Positions 33,868 through 43,614 of a stretch of DNA of 64,000 nucleotides are shown piece by piece. Where the stretch lies: assembly GCA_025201375.1 (NCBI GenBank), contig JAIWZP010000001.1:310001-374000 (forward strand), read 5' to 3'. The position numbers and the translations under genes are program-made. Numbering within the stretch: position 1 is the stretch's first letter; the number at the start of each line of letters is the position of its first letter. The notes under the pieces are model-generated. The model did not search any database, was not told where the DNA came from, and saw only the letters and a list, made by a program, of their open reading frames with translations. Origin of the DNA: Gongronella butleri. Its lineage: Eukaryota; Mucoromycota; Mucoromycetes; Mucorales; Cunninghamellaceae.

Positions 33868-36230
33868 TCACCGGTGAAAGAGGGCGCGGCCAAGGACATT
33901 GACACCAATGGCATGGATATCGCGGGCTGCGTTTCGATCGCGCTGCCACAGCGTCTGGCAAGATTGGCACTTGACATCGCCATGCAGCTTTGGGAAGGGG
34001 CCGCAGGGGGAGAAGACCTTGATATTTTCCATGCATCGTTTGCCACAGCGAGAGCACACTTGAGAGGTCCATGCCTGATTGACAGAGGTGACAATGACAC
34101 GGCCCTGTCTCTGGGCTTTGTTGAACATTGCACGGAGCCTCTTGGCGTGTCCATGAGGTTTTGCGCGCCACGTGCGACGGCAAAACTGGCCGCTGCCCAA
34201 GAAGTTCAATGGAGGGACTCCAGGGTCATTGCGTGTGAATTGAGCTGCGCGCCATCTATGTCACAAAGAAGAAAAAGAAATAAAAAGAAATAAAAAAAAA
34301 AGGGAGCATAAAATGAGCCATTGGGATCGCTGCGCATGGTGGCAAGGACTTACTTTGTTGACGATGGATGGGGGGTGCAGGGTAGACATTGGCTGTTGGC
34401 TGTCCATACTTGCGTCCGCCGCCTAGAAAGATGTTGACCATCTCGTGGTTTGCCTTTTGCTTGCCGCGGTATAGACTGAAGCGGCGCTTTGTTGATCCAT
34501 ATCGTAAAAGGCGAGCAATACGGGTAAAGCAGTCAAAAGGGCACGGACACGCTCCTCCACTCGATCAATGCGCGCTGTTTGCGCCGTTGGCAGGCGGCTC
34601 TCAATGACAACGATGCCTGCTTCTTCTTTTCTGTCGTGCAGCCATTTCTTCGCTTGGGGTACACCGGCCAGCTTGTTGTATTCCACAGAGCTCATTCGCC
34701 GGATCTCGTGTGCTGTGTGTGTTGTGTACTCGCGGCGCGATCTTGGGGATGTGCTAGCGGATGACGTGTCGCTTTGGCGAGGATTCACCGACACAGACCG
34801 CTCGCGCAGCGAGGGCAATAGGTCAAATGCGCGTGTCATTAGTGCAGGCTCTTTGGCCGACCGCGGCCGATGGCGCGTCGGGCCAGCAGGGGCCGGTGGG
34901 GTGGTTGGTGGCGCGGCGGAATAAATCCCCGTGTTCACACTGCTTCCATCAGCTGCGACAAAGATGTGGTCAACGCCCGGGTCCACACTCCAGGCGCGGC
35001 AGCGGCGCAATTGCTCCAGCGTAATCTTGTCCAGTTCGACAATTGGAGGCGGATCGGGTTTCACATGCTTGAACGTGAATGACGTAGAGAACCCATCGGT
35101 GCCAAGTGCATTTTCGAACGCGGACTCGGCCGATCTAATCAAAAACGTCAGCCATTTCTTTTTTTTTTCCTTTTCTCTTACCTGTGGAACTGGGTCATGT
35201 TGAACATGTTGAAAATGACATGAGTGGAGCCATCTCGTGGCAACGCCTTGCCGCCCGCATTGTAATTTCCCAAGCCGAAATGCAGCAGGATCTTGTTTAG
35301 GGATTTATGATGGATGTGTATGTGTCGTAGGCGGAATGACGGGACCGGGACAAGCGTAAAAAGGCGCAACGAGGGGCGGACAACGATTTCTGGTAGAATA
35401 AGGGTGTATTTGTCTATCTTGGCCTGGGTTTCCTCCACCATGTGAACGACCATGTCCTTGGATGCATGGCTAAGGGACGGCGAGAGACGTAAAGGCAGAG
35501 GCTCGACGTTCTCGTTGATCAGAAGCATGACCGTGCGTGTCAGCTGCGCGCGCTTGCGGTGATTCAGTTTCGCCCAATCGTTGGGAATGTATTCTTAAAG
35601 GACGTGTCGTGTCCAGGGGATAGTGACCTTGCTTTGGGCGGTCTCGTCGAGCAATGCGTCGGCATCGTTTACATGACTCCATTGCTGTGAGAATGCGGTA
35701 CATGACGCCCAAGAAAAAAGTGTGGATGCTGCGAAATGACAGAGGTCGTCACATGAAGGTCACTGATGGCGAGATTGGACACGCCCAAGGACCCCACAGT
35801 GGATTGTGAGGCGGTCGTCATGGCCGTGGCAATGTACATGTCATTATCGTCGTCAGGCGCATCGTCGTCATCATGGTCCACATCGACGTCCATGCCATCG
35901 TCACGACCATCTTCATCCACGTCCATCACGTTTGGGTTGGTTGATGACGAGGGAATGGCAAATTGGCGCGCCTTTCGCGCCTGTTGTGCTTGCAGACGCG
36001 CGGCCTCAGCGGCTTGCTGAGTGCGCTTGGCTTGATCAGTCGCATGCTTTTCGCCTCGGATATGTAACCCGCCACACGCCGCCATTCCGCCTCTGTTTCC
36101 ACCAGCAAATCCTCTGACAGCGCTTCCAGCCGCTCTTTCAGGGTCGCTTCCACTTTGCACGCGGGCTCTTCCGCAAGATTGGTCGGGATTGCGCACAGAT
36201 CGCTGATAAACATAGGAAGCAAAAGCCATG
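33868..36230 (-). pseudogene. Decayed Fanzor (eukaryotic TnpB-like RNA-guided nuclease) gene
   Basis: Read on the minus strand. An N-terminal helical part (TLKERLEALSEDLLVETEAE, then a Gln/Ala-rich stretch and an acidic tract) leads into SDLHVTTSVISQHPHFFLG, VMYRILTAMES, DADALLDETAQ and EYIPNDWAKLNHRKRAQLTR. Then come PSLRLFTLVPVPSFRLRHIH and, after an intron (35135-35181), NALGTDGFSTSFTFK. The RuvC-I-like CRAWSVDPGVDHIFVAADG follows at about 34983. Then come KRRFSLYRGKQKANHEMVNI, an intron, PLNFLGSGQF and the zinc ribbon plus RuvC-III: AWTSQVCSRCGK, DVKCQSCQTLWQRDRNAARD, ending at 33868. These are TnpB/Fanzor hallmarks. At least four frame changes (about 36050, 35715, 35665, 34495) and a TAA at 35595-35597 break it. 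Fanzors are transposon-encoded and guided by an omega RNA; none was identified here. Confidence 0.8.
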
Positions 36231-36589
36231 GTGACATGCGGCTTGACGTCCAGCTCATAAAAGAAAGGAATTGAATGACACGCGTCTTTTTTTTTTCTTT
36301 TTTTCTTTTTTCTCCCTTTTGTTCTTTTTTTCGCTTTTTATTCACTTTTTTTTTCTTTCTTTTTTCTTTTCTCTTTTTCTGAACGGCAAGCAAGAAGAGG
36401 GTAGCATAGTGCTCGATTTTATGGCAGTGACGCGAATCGATGGCACGCGTAAGCGACAAAAATGCTTGAAATTCAAAACCGGCCGATTTGTCGCCGACAA
36501 GGCACTGCACTGGCCCGCAATGCGTCCCAACGCGATCTTTTCGAGCTTTTATATCCGAATGAAACTAAACTTACACATGTTAAAATAGC
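36231..36589. other. Pyrimidine-rich stretch upstream of the Fanzor relic
   Basis: About 36283-36382 is almost pure T/C with repeated TTTTCTTT units. No gene is seen. It may be the old promoter or 5' intron of the Fanzor gene. Confidence 0.4.
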
Positions 36590-37350
36590 ATGAGACCGCA
36601 CAACACGCAAATAAAAGTTTGTCGTGTGTCGAGCTCGAAAACCAAAATTGAAAATTCAGGTCTTCAGAATTACGCCAAATTTACAGATAAGAACAACCGT
36701 ATGGAGAAACCAACGAATACACAAAAAAAAAAAAAAAAAAACAGGGCAATCCATCTGCTGCGTAACGAGCAATAGGCTAGTTTCGATTTTATTTCAACCA
36801 CGGTTTGCATGAGAAGAACGCGTCTATAGACCCGCACCTACCCGTTTCCAAGCAAGAGGCATGCCAGGGGCATGGATTTGATAATGAACAAATGTGTGTC
36901 ACTCGACGTCTGACGCGGTTTTTCACGCATCGAAAAATTACTATTGTTTTAAATCCGCGTCAAAATGTCTAAAAAAAACCCCCCTTTTTTTTATTGATCA
37001 TTGATGGTCAGTACGCAGCGAGCCAAGCTCTTTTCGATAATATAACTTTCAAGTAGCTGCGGCCAAAACTCGTAGAGTTTACCTTGGGACGAAAATTAAC
37101 AGCTTTTTGTGAATTACGCGACAACCAGCCAATGGACCACAGATTTTTTTTTTTTGCCTTTTTGTCAGTGAATGCACCTTGTTTACCATAGGGTTGAATG
37201 GCGTGGTGATCCAAAGACAAAAATTTTGTCATTTTCAAATCCTTGACTGTATCCCTAAGAAAAATCGCGATTTTGAAAATCGCCCGTGGCGAGCCATCCA
37301 GTGGTTGCAGCGGTCTCCGAGTGGGCTCATTTGAACTTCAGGGCTTGAAT
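36590..37350. repeat. Dispersed repeat, inverted partner at 60930-61650
   Basis: The reverse complement of this stretch matches 60930-61650 in order. Landmarks (given as in the partner): GAGCCCAC...CTGCAACCACT(A/G)GATGGC, a (G/A)GATC(A/G)CCACGCCATTCA block, a TTCGTCCCAAGG/TTCGATTCAAGG block, TCAATAAAAAA, CGCGTCAGACG, TCAAATCCATGCCCCTG, GACGC...TTCTTCTC(A/G)TGCAA, and GAATTTTCAATTTTGGTTTT. It borders the Fanzor relic. No intact open frame spans it. Mobile-element origin is likely but unproved. Confidence 0.75.
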
Positions 37351-37973
37351 TGCCCGTTCAGTGGGCAGATGGCCGTGTTGCTAGAGATTTTGTCGGCACG
37401 CCATTAATGGAAGGTGAAAAATGCTACCAGTCAGAATCTTTCTCGATGGCAACTCGTAGAAACGACGTGCTTTAGGCTTCTATTTGTGCGGTTCGGTTAC
37501 AGGGATTTTATGCATACAAAAGACACGGAGAGCCCGCGCTAAAGTAGATACCAAAAATGAAAAAAGGACAAAATTGGCGTCCAAAGCCGTTGTAAAGCCG
37601 CTTCAACCCCGATTGCGAACCATCGATATTTTTATTCTTACAGAAATGCGAGAATAAGCCGAAGAAAAGGTGCGAGAATAACAATTCCCAGTTATAAGCT
37701 GCTTTCAGGCTATTTTTAGCTTTTTTTATAGAAAAAATGTCACACTAAATCATCGCAAATGCTCTCCAGGTTGCAGCCTATTATAACTCCAGCTCATCAA
37801 CCTGCACAATGCAGCTCATATTAGTAAGGATGAAGTGAAAAAACCATTTATTGAGTTAGGCTGAAAAATAAATCCGACGGTTTATCGAGCGCAGCAGGCG
37901 TTTCGGATAAAATATCGACACGATCCTGTTGTTTTAAGGACTATTGACGAGCGATAGCGTTCTCGATACATGA
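37351..37973. other. Intergenic, no gene seen
   Basis: AT-rich; 3' flank of the CFEM gene on the minus strand. The imperfect direct repeat AGAATAAGCCGAAGAAAAGG-like near 37650 is the only structure noticed. Confidence 0.4.
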
Positions 37974-38207
37974 TTATCCACAGTGCTGTTGTTGTAGTTG
38001 TTTTGCTTCTTCCATGTCTCCAGGGCACTTGCTGTTGATGCACTCATTCACCTTATCTTGATATTCTGTGTTGGTACATGCACATTGATCCATATAACTA
38101 CATCCGGTCGAACCAGAACCTGCAACAGCACAGCCCAATATGCAAAATGAGATGCAATTAACAACGATAGCACACCCAACCACTATTAACAATAGTGTCT
38201 TGATCAT
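37974..38207 (-). CDS. Minimal CFEM-domain secreted protein (77 aa)
   Basis: Single exon. Residues 1-20 are a signal peptide (MIKTLLLIVVGCAIVVNCIS). The mature part has eight cysteines spaced C-X3-C-X9-C-X5-C-X-C-X11-C-X4-C-X14-C, with an Asp in the third gap (CSYMDQCAC). This agrees with the CFEM consensus except that the last gap is one or two residues short. CFEM domains bind haem or act in surface adhesion and effector roles in fungi; the conserved Asp coordinates haem iron in Candida Csa2-type proteins. There is no Ser/Thr tail or GPI signal, so it should be freely secreted. Its upstream region is the third copy of the shared module. It may be a paralogue of the protein at 31299. Confidence 0.78.
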   Translation of the reverse strand: MIKTLLLIVVGCAIVVNCISFCILGCAVAGSGSTGCSYMDQCACTNTEYQDKVNECINSKCPGDMEEAKQLQQQHCG

Positions 38208-38214
38208 TTACACA

Positions 38215-39905
38215 AAGTAAGTTGATTGCGTCGATTGGTTTTTTTATTCGATGAATGCATTTGTAGTGGCCTTTTTATATCATCAGAGGCAGGGAAAGAT
38301 AGATCATTCGCATAAAAATTATAGGACAGTGCATTAAAAAAAAATGCACCCCTTGCGTGTAAAGATGCGGGTGCATCACATTTGGCAATCACCCCAAGCG
38401 ATAGTGCCGCCGTGGTTCTCGTATCTTTTTGCCTAGACGAATCACAAAAGGAACACGACAAAAACTAGAGAGTATTTTTCCCCCTTAACAATGGATTGCC
38501 AAAATTCAGGGGTGGTGCCATGACAAATTGGTTGTCATTGGGCTAACAAAATACTTTTGCATCGGACTTGCCCATTGAGCAGCTGAATCATGTTGAATGT
38601 TGAAAAAAAGAAACAAAAGAGCATGCACCCCTTGCAAAATAGACGCCCACCGAAAGTAAAATGATTGACATGGCTAAATGGTCATCCATGACTACCAGTC
38701 GCTCAAAATTGACACCATCGACATCGATCGTATCTTTATTGCGCAGGGAGCTTGCAAAATAGTCACACAAAGGGACGCTTTTATCCATTTGATAGGTTGT
38801 CATAGGCTAAAATTTGGCCACAAAGCATGGAGCTTAAAGTTTAACGTTGCAGGACACGCCCAATTTCACGTAAACAGGATTGCGTGAAGAATAATGCAGC
38901 TGCACAAAGCATAGCCCCGCAAAGAGTCCAATGCGGCAACTACATGAGCAGACTCCTTATTTTAGCGTGCTTGGGCATGTCATACCGCTCCTCTATTCGT
39001 TTCTTGCATGGTTGTTACTCTATTCCATTCAAGCTGTGTACCTGAAATTTCATTGTAGAGAGAGTAATTCATGTGAAACTTGCCTCATTGACTGCCTAAA
39101 GATCATAGAGTAGCCATTACAGCCACGAGCTGTATGGACACGCCATTCCAGAAAAGTTGTCGTTGTTGGAGACACGAGTCATCCCTGCAGAATCGTGGGT
39201 ATGCGCCATCTTTTTTTTTACTTGCATGATTTTATGATTGCAGATGACAATTTTGGAATCTGCAAGATTCGATGCACGACAAAAAAAAAAAAAAAACAGG
39301 CGATGATCAATTATCGCTTAAACGCTAAAAAGGTCCACTTAAGCATCTAGTTGTCATGTAGCCGCGACATACACCGTTCAGGCGCACCACAAGTGATTCA
39401 AAAGTCGTATTGACCGTCCGAACGTTCCTCCCGTTTGTTGCCCAAGCGCGTCACATGTCGATTTAACGAGTCTATTGCTGTTTTAGAAGAACTGTTAGGA
39501 AAACCGGCACAAATGAACCGTGAAATCGCTCTGTATGCTTACAATGATGCGCTGCAGTTCACAGCGAGAAGAAATTGATCGACAAAAGGAGACATTTATT
39601 ATACAGCACTGAGGGTTCATGAAAAAAAAAAATGAATAAGATACAGGCATTGATCCTGAGAGTGCATGAGACAAAAAGCACTCTTCCGTCTAATCGACGC
39701 ATTTGGGTGTTCCTTAGGAGACAAGTTCAATGCAACAAGAGAGAAACATGAGGGCAAAATATAAAAAAAAGGAGGTGGCATGGTGGTGCAGGGGGGAAAC
39801 CCTGCGCAAGGGAATGAGAAAAGTAAAAAAGAAAAAAGAAAAAAGAAAAAGATTCTATGAAAGGGGGTGTGAAAAAAAAAAAAAGATCAGCGGCGGCGTG
39901 CAAAT
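38215..39905. repeat. Shared upstream module, copy 3 (source-like copy adjoining an intact gene)
   Basis: Matches 31850-33580 throughout and 28030-29010 over the first part. The TATA-like box GTGGCCTTTTTATATCATCA lies about 65 bases upstream of the CFEM start. GTGTACCTGAAATTTCATTG is at about 39037. The right end runs into the last codons of the gene at 39887-41508, which is intact here, so this copy keeps the ancestral junction. Confidence 0.85.
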
Positions 39906-41508
39906 GCGGGATCATCCTGCAGGATGGTATGGCTGCGGCGGATGCCCTCTGCCCATTTCTTTGAGAATCGGTGCTGTAGCTGAACAGATGTGGCGGAAGG
40001 CGGGGAATCGTAATAAAAGGTGCCTGCCGTCTTGCTGGAGCCCAAGTCTGTGGGTGATGTGCTGATGTGGAGCTGGTCAAGGGACGAGGAGCGCGATTGC
40101 GAGCGTGACGAAGAGGAATTGGGCTGAGTTTTGCCATAAACGTAAGATTCAGTGCGATTGGAAGACGTTTTGATGATGGTGACGACGGGGCTCGTGAGTG
40201 ACTCATCCTCGCTGTCGCTTGCGTTCTCGTCGGCGGGTATGGAGCCATGCCACCAGCCGTGGTCGAATTGATGCAAGCACGACTGCTCAAAAACAATGCG
40301 ACGGCATGCAATTGACGCAGCTTGGTCCTTGGCGAATAGCATGATGCATGGCATCACGGGTAGCGCGTCGACCAGCGTGGGCAGCGCGTCCAACACGAAC
40401 CGTGGACGCGTATTGTCCGACACGTCGTGATAAAAAAGCAGTGTCAGGCGCTCGTACCACGTGTGTTGCGCGTCAATGGCCGATACCAGGTCGTCGATCC
40501 GCCGAATCTCCTCTAAAATAGCGTGTCTATAAAAAGAGGGCAAGAAAAAGGTTAGCACCAAAGCCTATAAATAGGCTCCGCCCTGTTTTTTGTTTTTGTT
40601 TCTTTTGTTTTTTTTTTTACACGCTGGTGTGGATGTCGAGACAAAGCATGATGGTTGTGATGCCAAGGCGACAGAGAACAAGATTTTTCCACTCGTCCAA
40701 TGTCTTTGGATGATCCATGTCTGGCGTGACGAGTGTGCAAATGGCCTGATGGCTGTCGACGGGCCAATGCACGGTGCGCTCCGCCATGGCCCCCGTCATC
40801 GGCATTGTGACCTGCACGCCAAAGAGTGAGTGCCAGACTTGCGTCTAAAAAAAAAATAACAAAAAAGGGAAAAATAAATATAAAAAAAAAAACTCAATTC
40901 ACTCTTTTTACATTGCCAAAGCCAGCAAAGACAAAGTGCAATGGTGCCTCGGGACGTAAAACAGGGTCGAGGACAGCAGTGGGGTTGAGCGAGGGGCGCA
41001 GCCAGCCCAATGGCATATCTGAGCCGACCATGAGGGGCGGATGTGGTTCTTTTGGCGTGGTATGGTGGTAAGAGGCTGTCCACGACGGGTATTTTGGCGT
41101 TTCTTCTTCTTTTAGCTCATTTTGCTCATTTTGCTCATTTTCCTCTTCTTCGTGTTGCAATTCGCTGCGATGGGCATGATCCGATGTGGCGGGGCGTTTT
41201 TGCGGGGAGCCCGGCGGTGACATGGCGCGAGAGGACGATGTAGAGCCGCTGGAAAAATTGGAATCGACGGAATTGTGCTTTGAAACCGAGGCGGATGTAT
41301 AATAAGTGGGGGATTGCTGGACTTCTTGGAGCGTATATCGCTCGACGCGCGGCAAGGGCGTGGTGTTGATAGGCATCACCGAGATGGTCTGCCGCGTCGT
41401 CACCGTAGACGGCACCTCTTGCAGCACAAGCTTCGTGTCGCGTATCGACGGCCCCGCTTGCATAATATCGTCAAACCGCCACCCGCTGCTATTTTGACGA
41501 TGTGCCAT
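39887..41508 (-). CDS. Uncharacterised fungal protein (486 aa)
   Basis: Three exons on the minus strand: 41508-40912, 40844-40621, 40526-39887; the phases agree. The N-terminal third is polar and Ser-rich, with a Glu/Asn-rich run (EEEENEQNEQNELKEEE). A compact central region follows (APLHFVFAGFGNTQVWHSLF, WPVDSHQAICTLVTPDMDH, GITTIMLCLDIHTSVHAILE, DALPVMPCIMLFAKDQ), with alternating hydrophobic strands and helices, possibly an alpha/beta fold. The C-terminus is Ser-rich. I do not recognise the family. A truncated copy of its 3' end lies at about 33555-33580, left by the segmental duplication. Confidence 0.75.
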
Positions 41509-41822
41509 AGAGCCTTGTGGAATAAAAACGAAAAAAAAGAGAGGGAGAAAAAAGCAAAAGAAAAAAAAGGGGAAAAAAAGTCATCCTGCCGCCCCGCCCA
41601 CCGCCTTTTTTTCTTTTTTTTTCTTTTTTTTTCTGCGATCAATTCCTTTGGGAGAGGGCCAAGGCGTCACACAACGTGTCACCTGCTCATGAACGCTATT
41701 TTTGGGACAAGCGACCGCACGACGATCCCCGGAATTGCAACAAGACGCGCTTGACAAATGATTGTAAATGGAAGTGGGCTTTGCACGGCTCTTCACTTTT
41801 TTTTTCTTTTATTTTTCTTTCT
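41509..41822. other. Intergenic between two minus-strand genes
   Basis: A/T homopolymer-rich promoter and 5' UTR of the gene ending its start at 41508, plus the 3' UTR of the next gene. No further gene is seen. Confidence 0.35.
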
Positions 41823-43325
41823 TTATTTCTGGTCTCTACTGACACTTGTGGTGCTTGCGGTGCTGTTGCGTGGATTGGTGGAAGTAGCGCAAAGGACGCG
41901 GCCCTTGAGTAATGGGTCTGGTTGATGGATCAGGCGAAAAGGCGGGGAAATGCAGAATTGGATGATGCCAGAGTGTTTTCCGGCCAATTCGTCCATGAGG
42001 ACCGTGTCGAGAGGTTGAGTGCCTTCTTCGACGGCGGTCGGGGTAATGTCATTCTCAAATCCCTTCATGGCAAAGCCAATGGCAATGGCCTGATCGACGA
42101 GAACCTGGATTTGTGCGCCAAAGTGGGTGGAGATGTCGTGTTGGTTGGAGGTGTCGTACTGATAAATATAAGGATAAGCCTTGACAAGGCCGCTGTACAG
42201 GTATTTCCAATGCTGGCGCACAGTGTGCTCGAGACGCGTCTTGACATTTGGCAATTTCTCGCCTTTGACGATAGAACGCGCGAGTCGCTGACGCAAGTCG
42301 GTGGCCATGTCGTCCAATTGGTGGTCAAGTAGCCATTGGTATACGGCGGTGTATTCTGGAGCACATTCACAGCCGTCCATGTCATGTAGGGCGAAATTCT
42401 GCATAAGAACGTCGCTGATGAATTTTTCGGTCAAGAAGCGTGTCAATTGAGTTGAAAATGGGATCATTGGTACGAGAACGTCGCGTAGATTAAGCCAGAA
42501 ACTTGCGAGAGCAGTATGGGTGTGGTCAGGCGAGATATGTGGCGTGAGCCTGTCTGCTAGTGTGCCAATTGCTTGTTGCAATTGCGTTAATTTTTGCTTA
42601 ATGGAGGTGAGATCGTCGGGCGTGGCGCGCAAGCCCTTGACATGCTCTTGATATTGCCGCTGCAATTTGTCGGCGCGTGCTGTGCGTTCGGCCAATCTCT
42701 TTTGTTGTTGCATCAATTGCTCCGAAAGTCGCTGATTATCGTGCCGGCATTGCTCGCGCTGCTGCTGCCATCGCTCCAATTGCTGCTGTGTCTCCATCAG
42801 TCTTTGTCTTAGCTCGTGCGCCGTCAATGCCACCTTGTTGCTACTGATATTGCTGCCGTTGTTGTTGTTGTTTTCTTCCAATGACCCTGCATAGCTGTTT
42901 CGCTGCAAGGACGCCGATCGCTGCATCCGATTTTGCGCAGAGGCCGTGTCGCTGCTGCTCCGCATGCTGCTGCTTTTAGTCTCGTCGTCATTTTCGTCGC
43001 TCTTGTTCTTGTCGTGGCTCAAACGCTCGCCGGCTGGGCCAAGACCGTCACGGTCATACACATATTCTCGCTTTCGCAGTGAGTCGAGTCGTGTCGGGGT
43101 CGACCGTATGGACGCGTGCCTCGACACAGATGACAAAGGAGGCGACGCCGTGTTGCCAAGCGTCGTGTTGCTGCTGGCCCCAGGCGGCATAGGTGCCGCT
43201 GACTCCTTTTTCGGCTTGTTGTTGCCCCGCTTAGAGAAAAGGCGCGACAACCGCTCCTTGGATTTTTTCGTCGGCGCACTGTGCTCATCAGGCCATGCTT
43301 TTCCCTGTTCATTGAAGCGAAGCAT
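41823..43325 (-). CDS. Uncharacterised coiled-coil protein (500 aa)
   Basis: Single exon. The start at 43325 is chosen because everything upstream in frame is T-run-derived Phe. Residues 1-180 are basic and Ser-rich (KKSKERLSRLFSKRGNNKPK), with poly-Asn. About 185-285 is a Gln/Arg-rich coiled coil (AHELRQRLMETQQQLERWQQ onward). The C-terminal 220 residues are a helical globular region (FWLNLRDVLVPMIPFSTQLT, YTAVYQWLLDHQLDDMATDL, HWKYLYSGLVKAYPYIYQYD). No known domain is recognised. It may be a cytoskeletal or signalling scaffold, but this is only suggested by the coiled coil. Confidence 0.78.
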   Translation of the reverse strand: MLRFNEQGKAWPDEHSAPTKKSKERLSRLFSKRGNNKPKKESAAPMPPGASSNTTLGNTASPPLSSVSRHASIRSTPTRLDSLRKREYVYDRDGLGPAGERLSHDKNKSDENDDETKSSSMRSSSDTASAQNRMQRSASLQRNSYAGSLEENNNNNGSNISSNKVALTAHELRQRLMETQQQLERWQQQREQCRHDNQRLSEQLMQQQKRLAERTARADKLQRQYQEHVKGLRATPDDLTSIKQKLTQLQQAIGTLADRLTPHISPDHTHTALASFWLNLRDVLVPMIPFSTQLTRFLTEKFISDVLMQNFALHDMDGCECAPEYTAVYQWLLDHQLDDMATDLRQRLARSIVKGEKLPNVKTRLEHTVRQHWKYLYSGLVKAYPYIYQYDTSNQHDISTHFGAQIQVLVDQAIAIGFAMKGFENDITPTAVEEGTQPLDTVLMDELAGKHSGIIQFCISPPFRLIHQPDPLLKGRVLCATSTNPRNSTASTTSVSRDQK

Positions 43326-43614
43326 GTTAAAAAATGCGAAAACAAGATAAAAAAAAAATAAAAAAAGGAGGCAAAAAATAAAAAAAAAAAAAGAAGAAAA
43401 AGAAACGGAGAAGAAAAGACGTGCAAGTCGCCAAAAGACGAAAAAAAAAAAAAAAAAAAAAAAAAAAGGGGTCAAAGCCCATTTGTAGGGAGGTTTCCGC
43501 CTTGCCCAAATAAGGAGAAGCACCTTTCTCCCATTTTGTTGCTCAAGTCAGCTGTCAAACAGTGCGCTTTTTATTGGAGCATGCAAAAAAAAAGTCTATG
43601 TGTCACCCAGAACG
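43326..43614. other. Intergenic, A-tract-rich
   Basis: It contains long A runs (27 A at about 43441-43467) that are the T-rich leader of the gene starting at 43325, then the 3' end of the RUS gene. No gene is seen. Confidence 0.35.

Noticed and set aside
34491..34503. Tiny intron explaining the frame change in the Fanzor gene
   Set aside because: There is no GT-AG pair of workable length; the shift fits a one-base loss, so I call it a pseudogene break.
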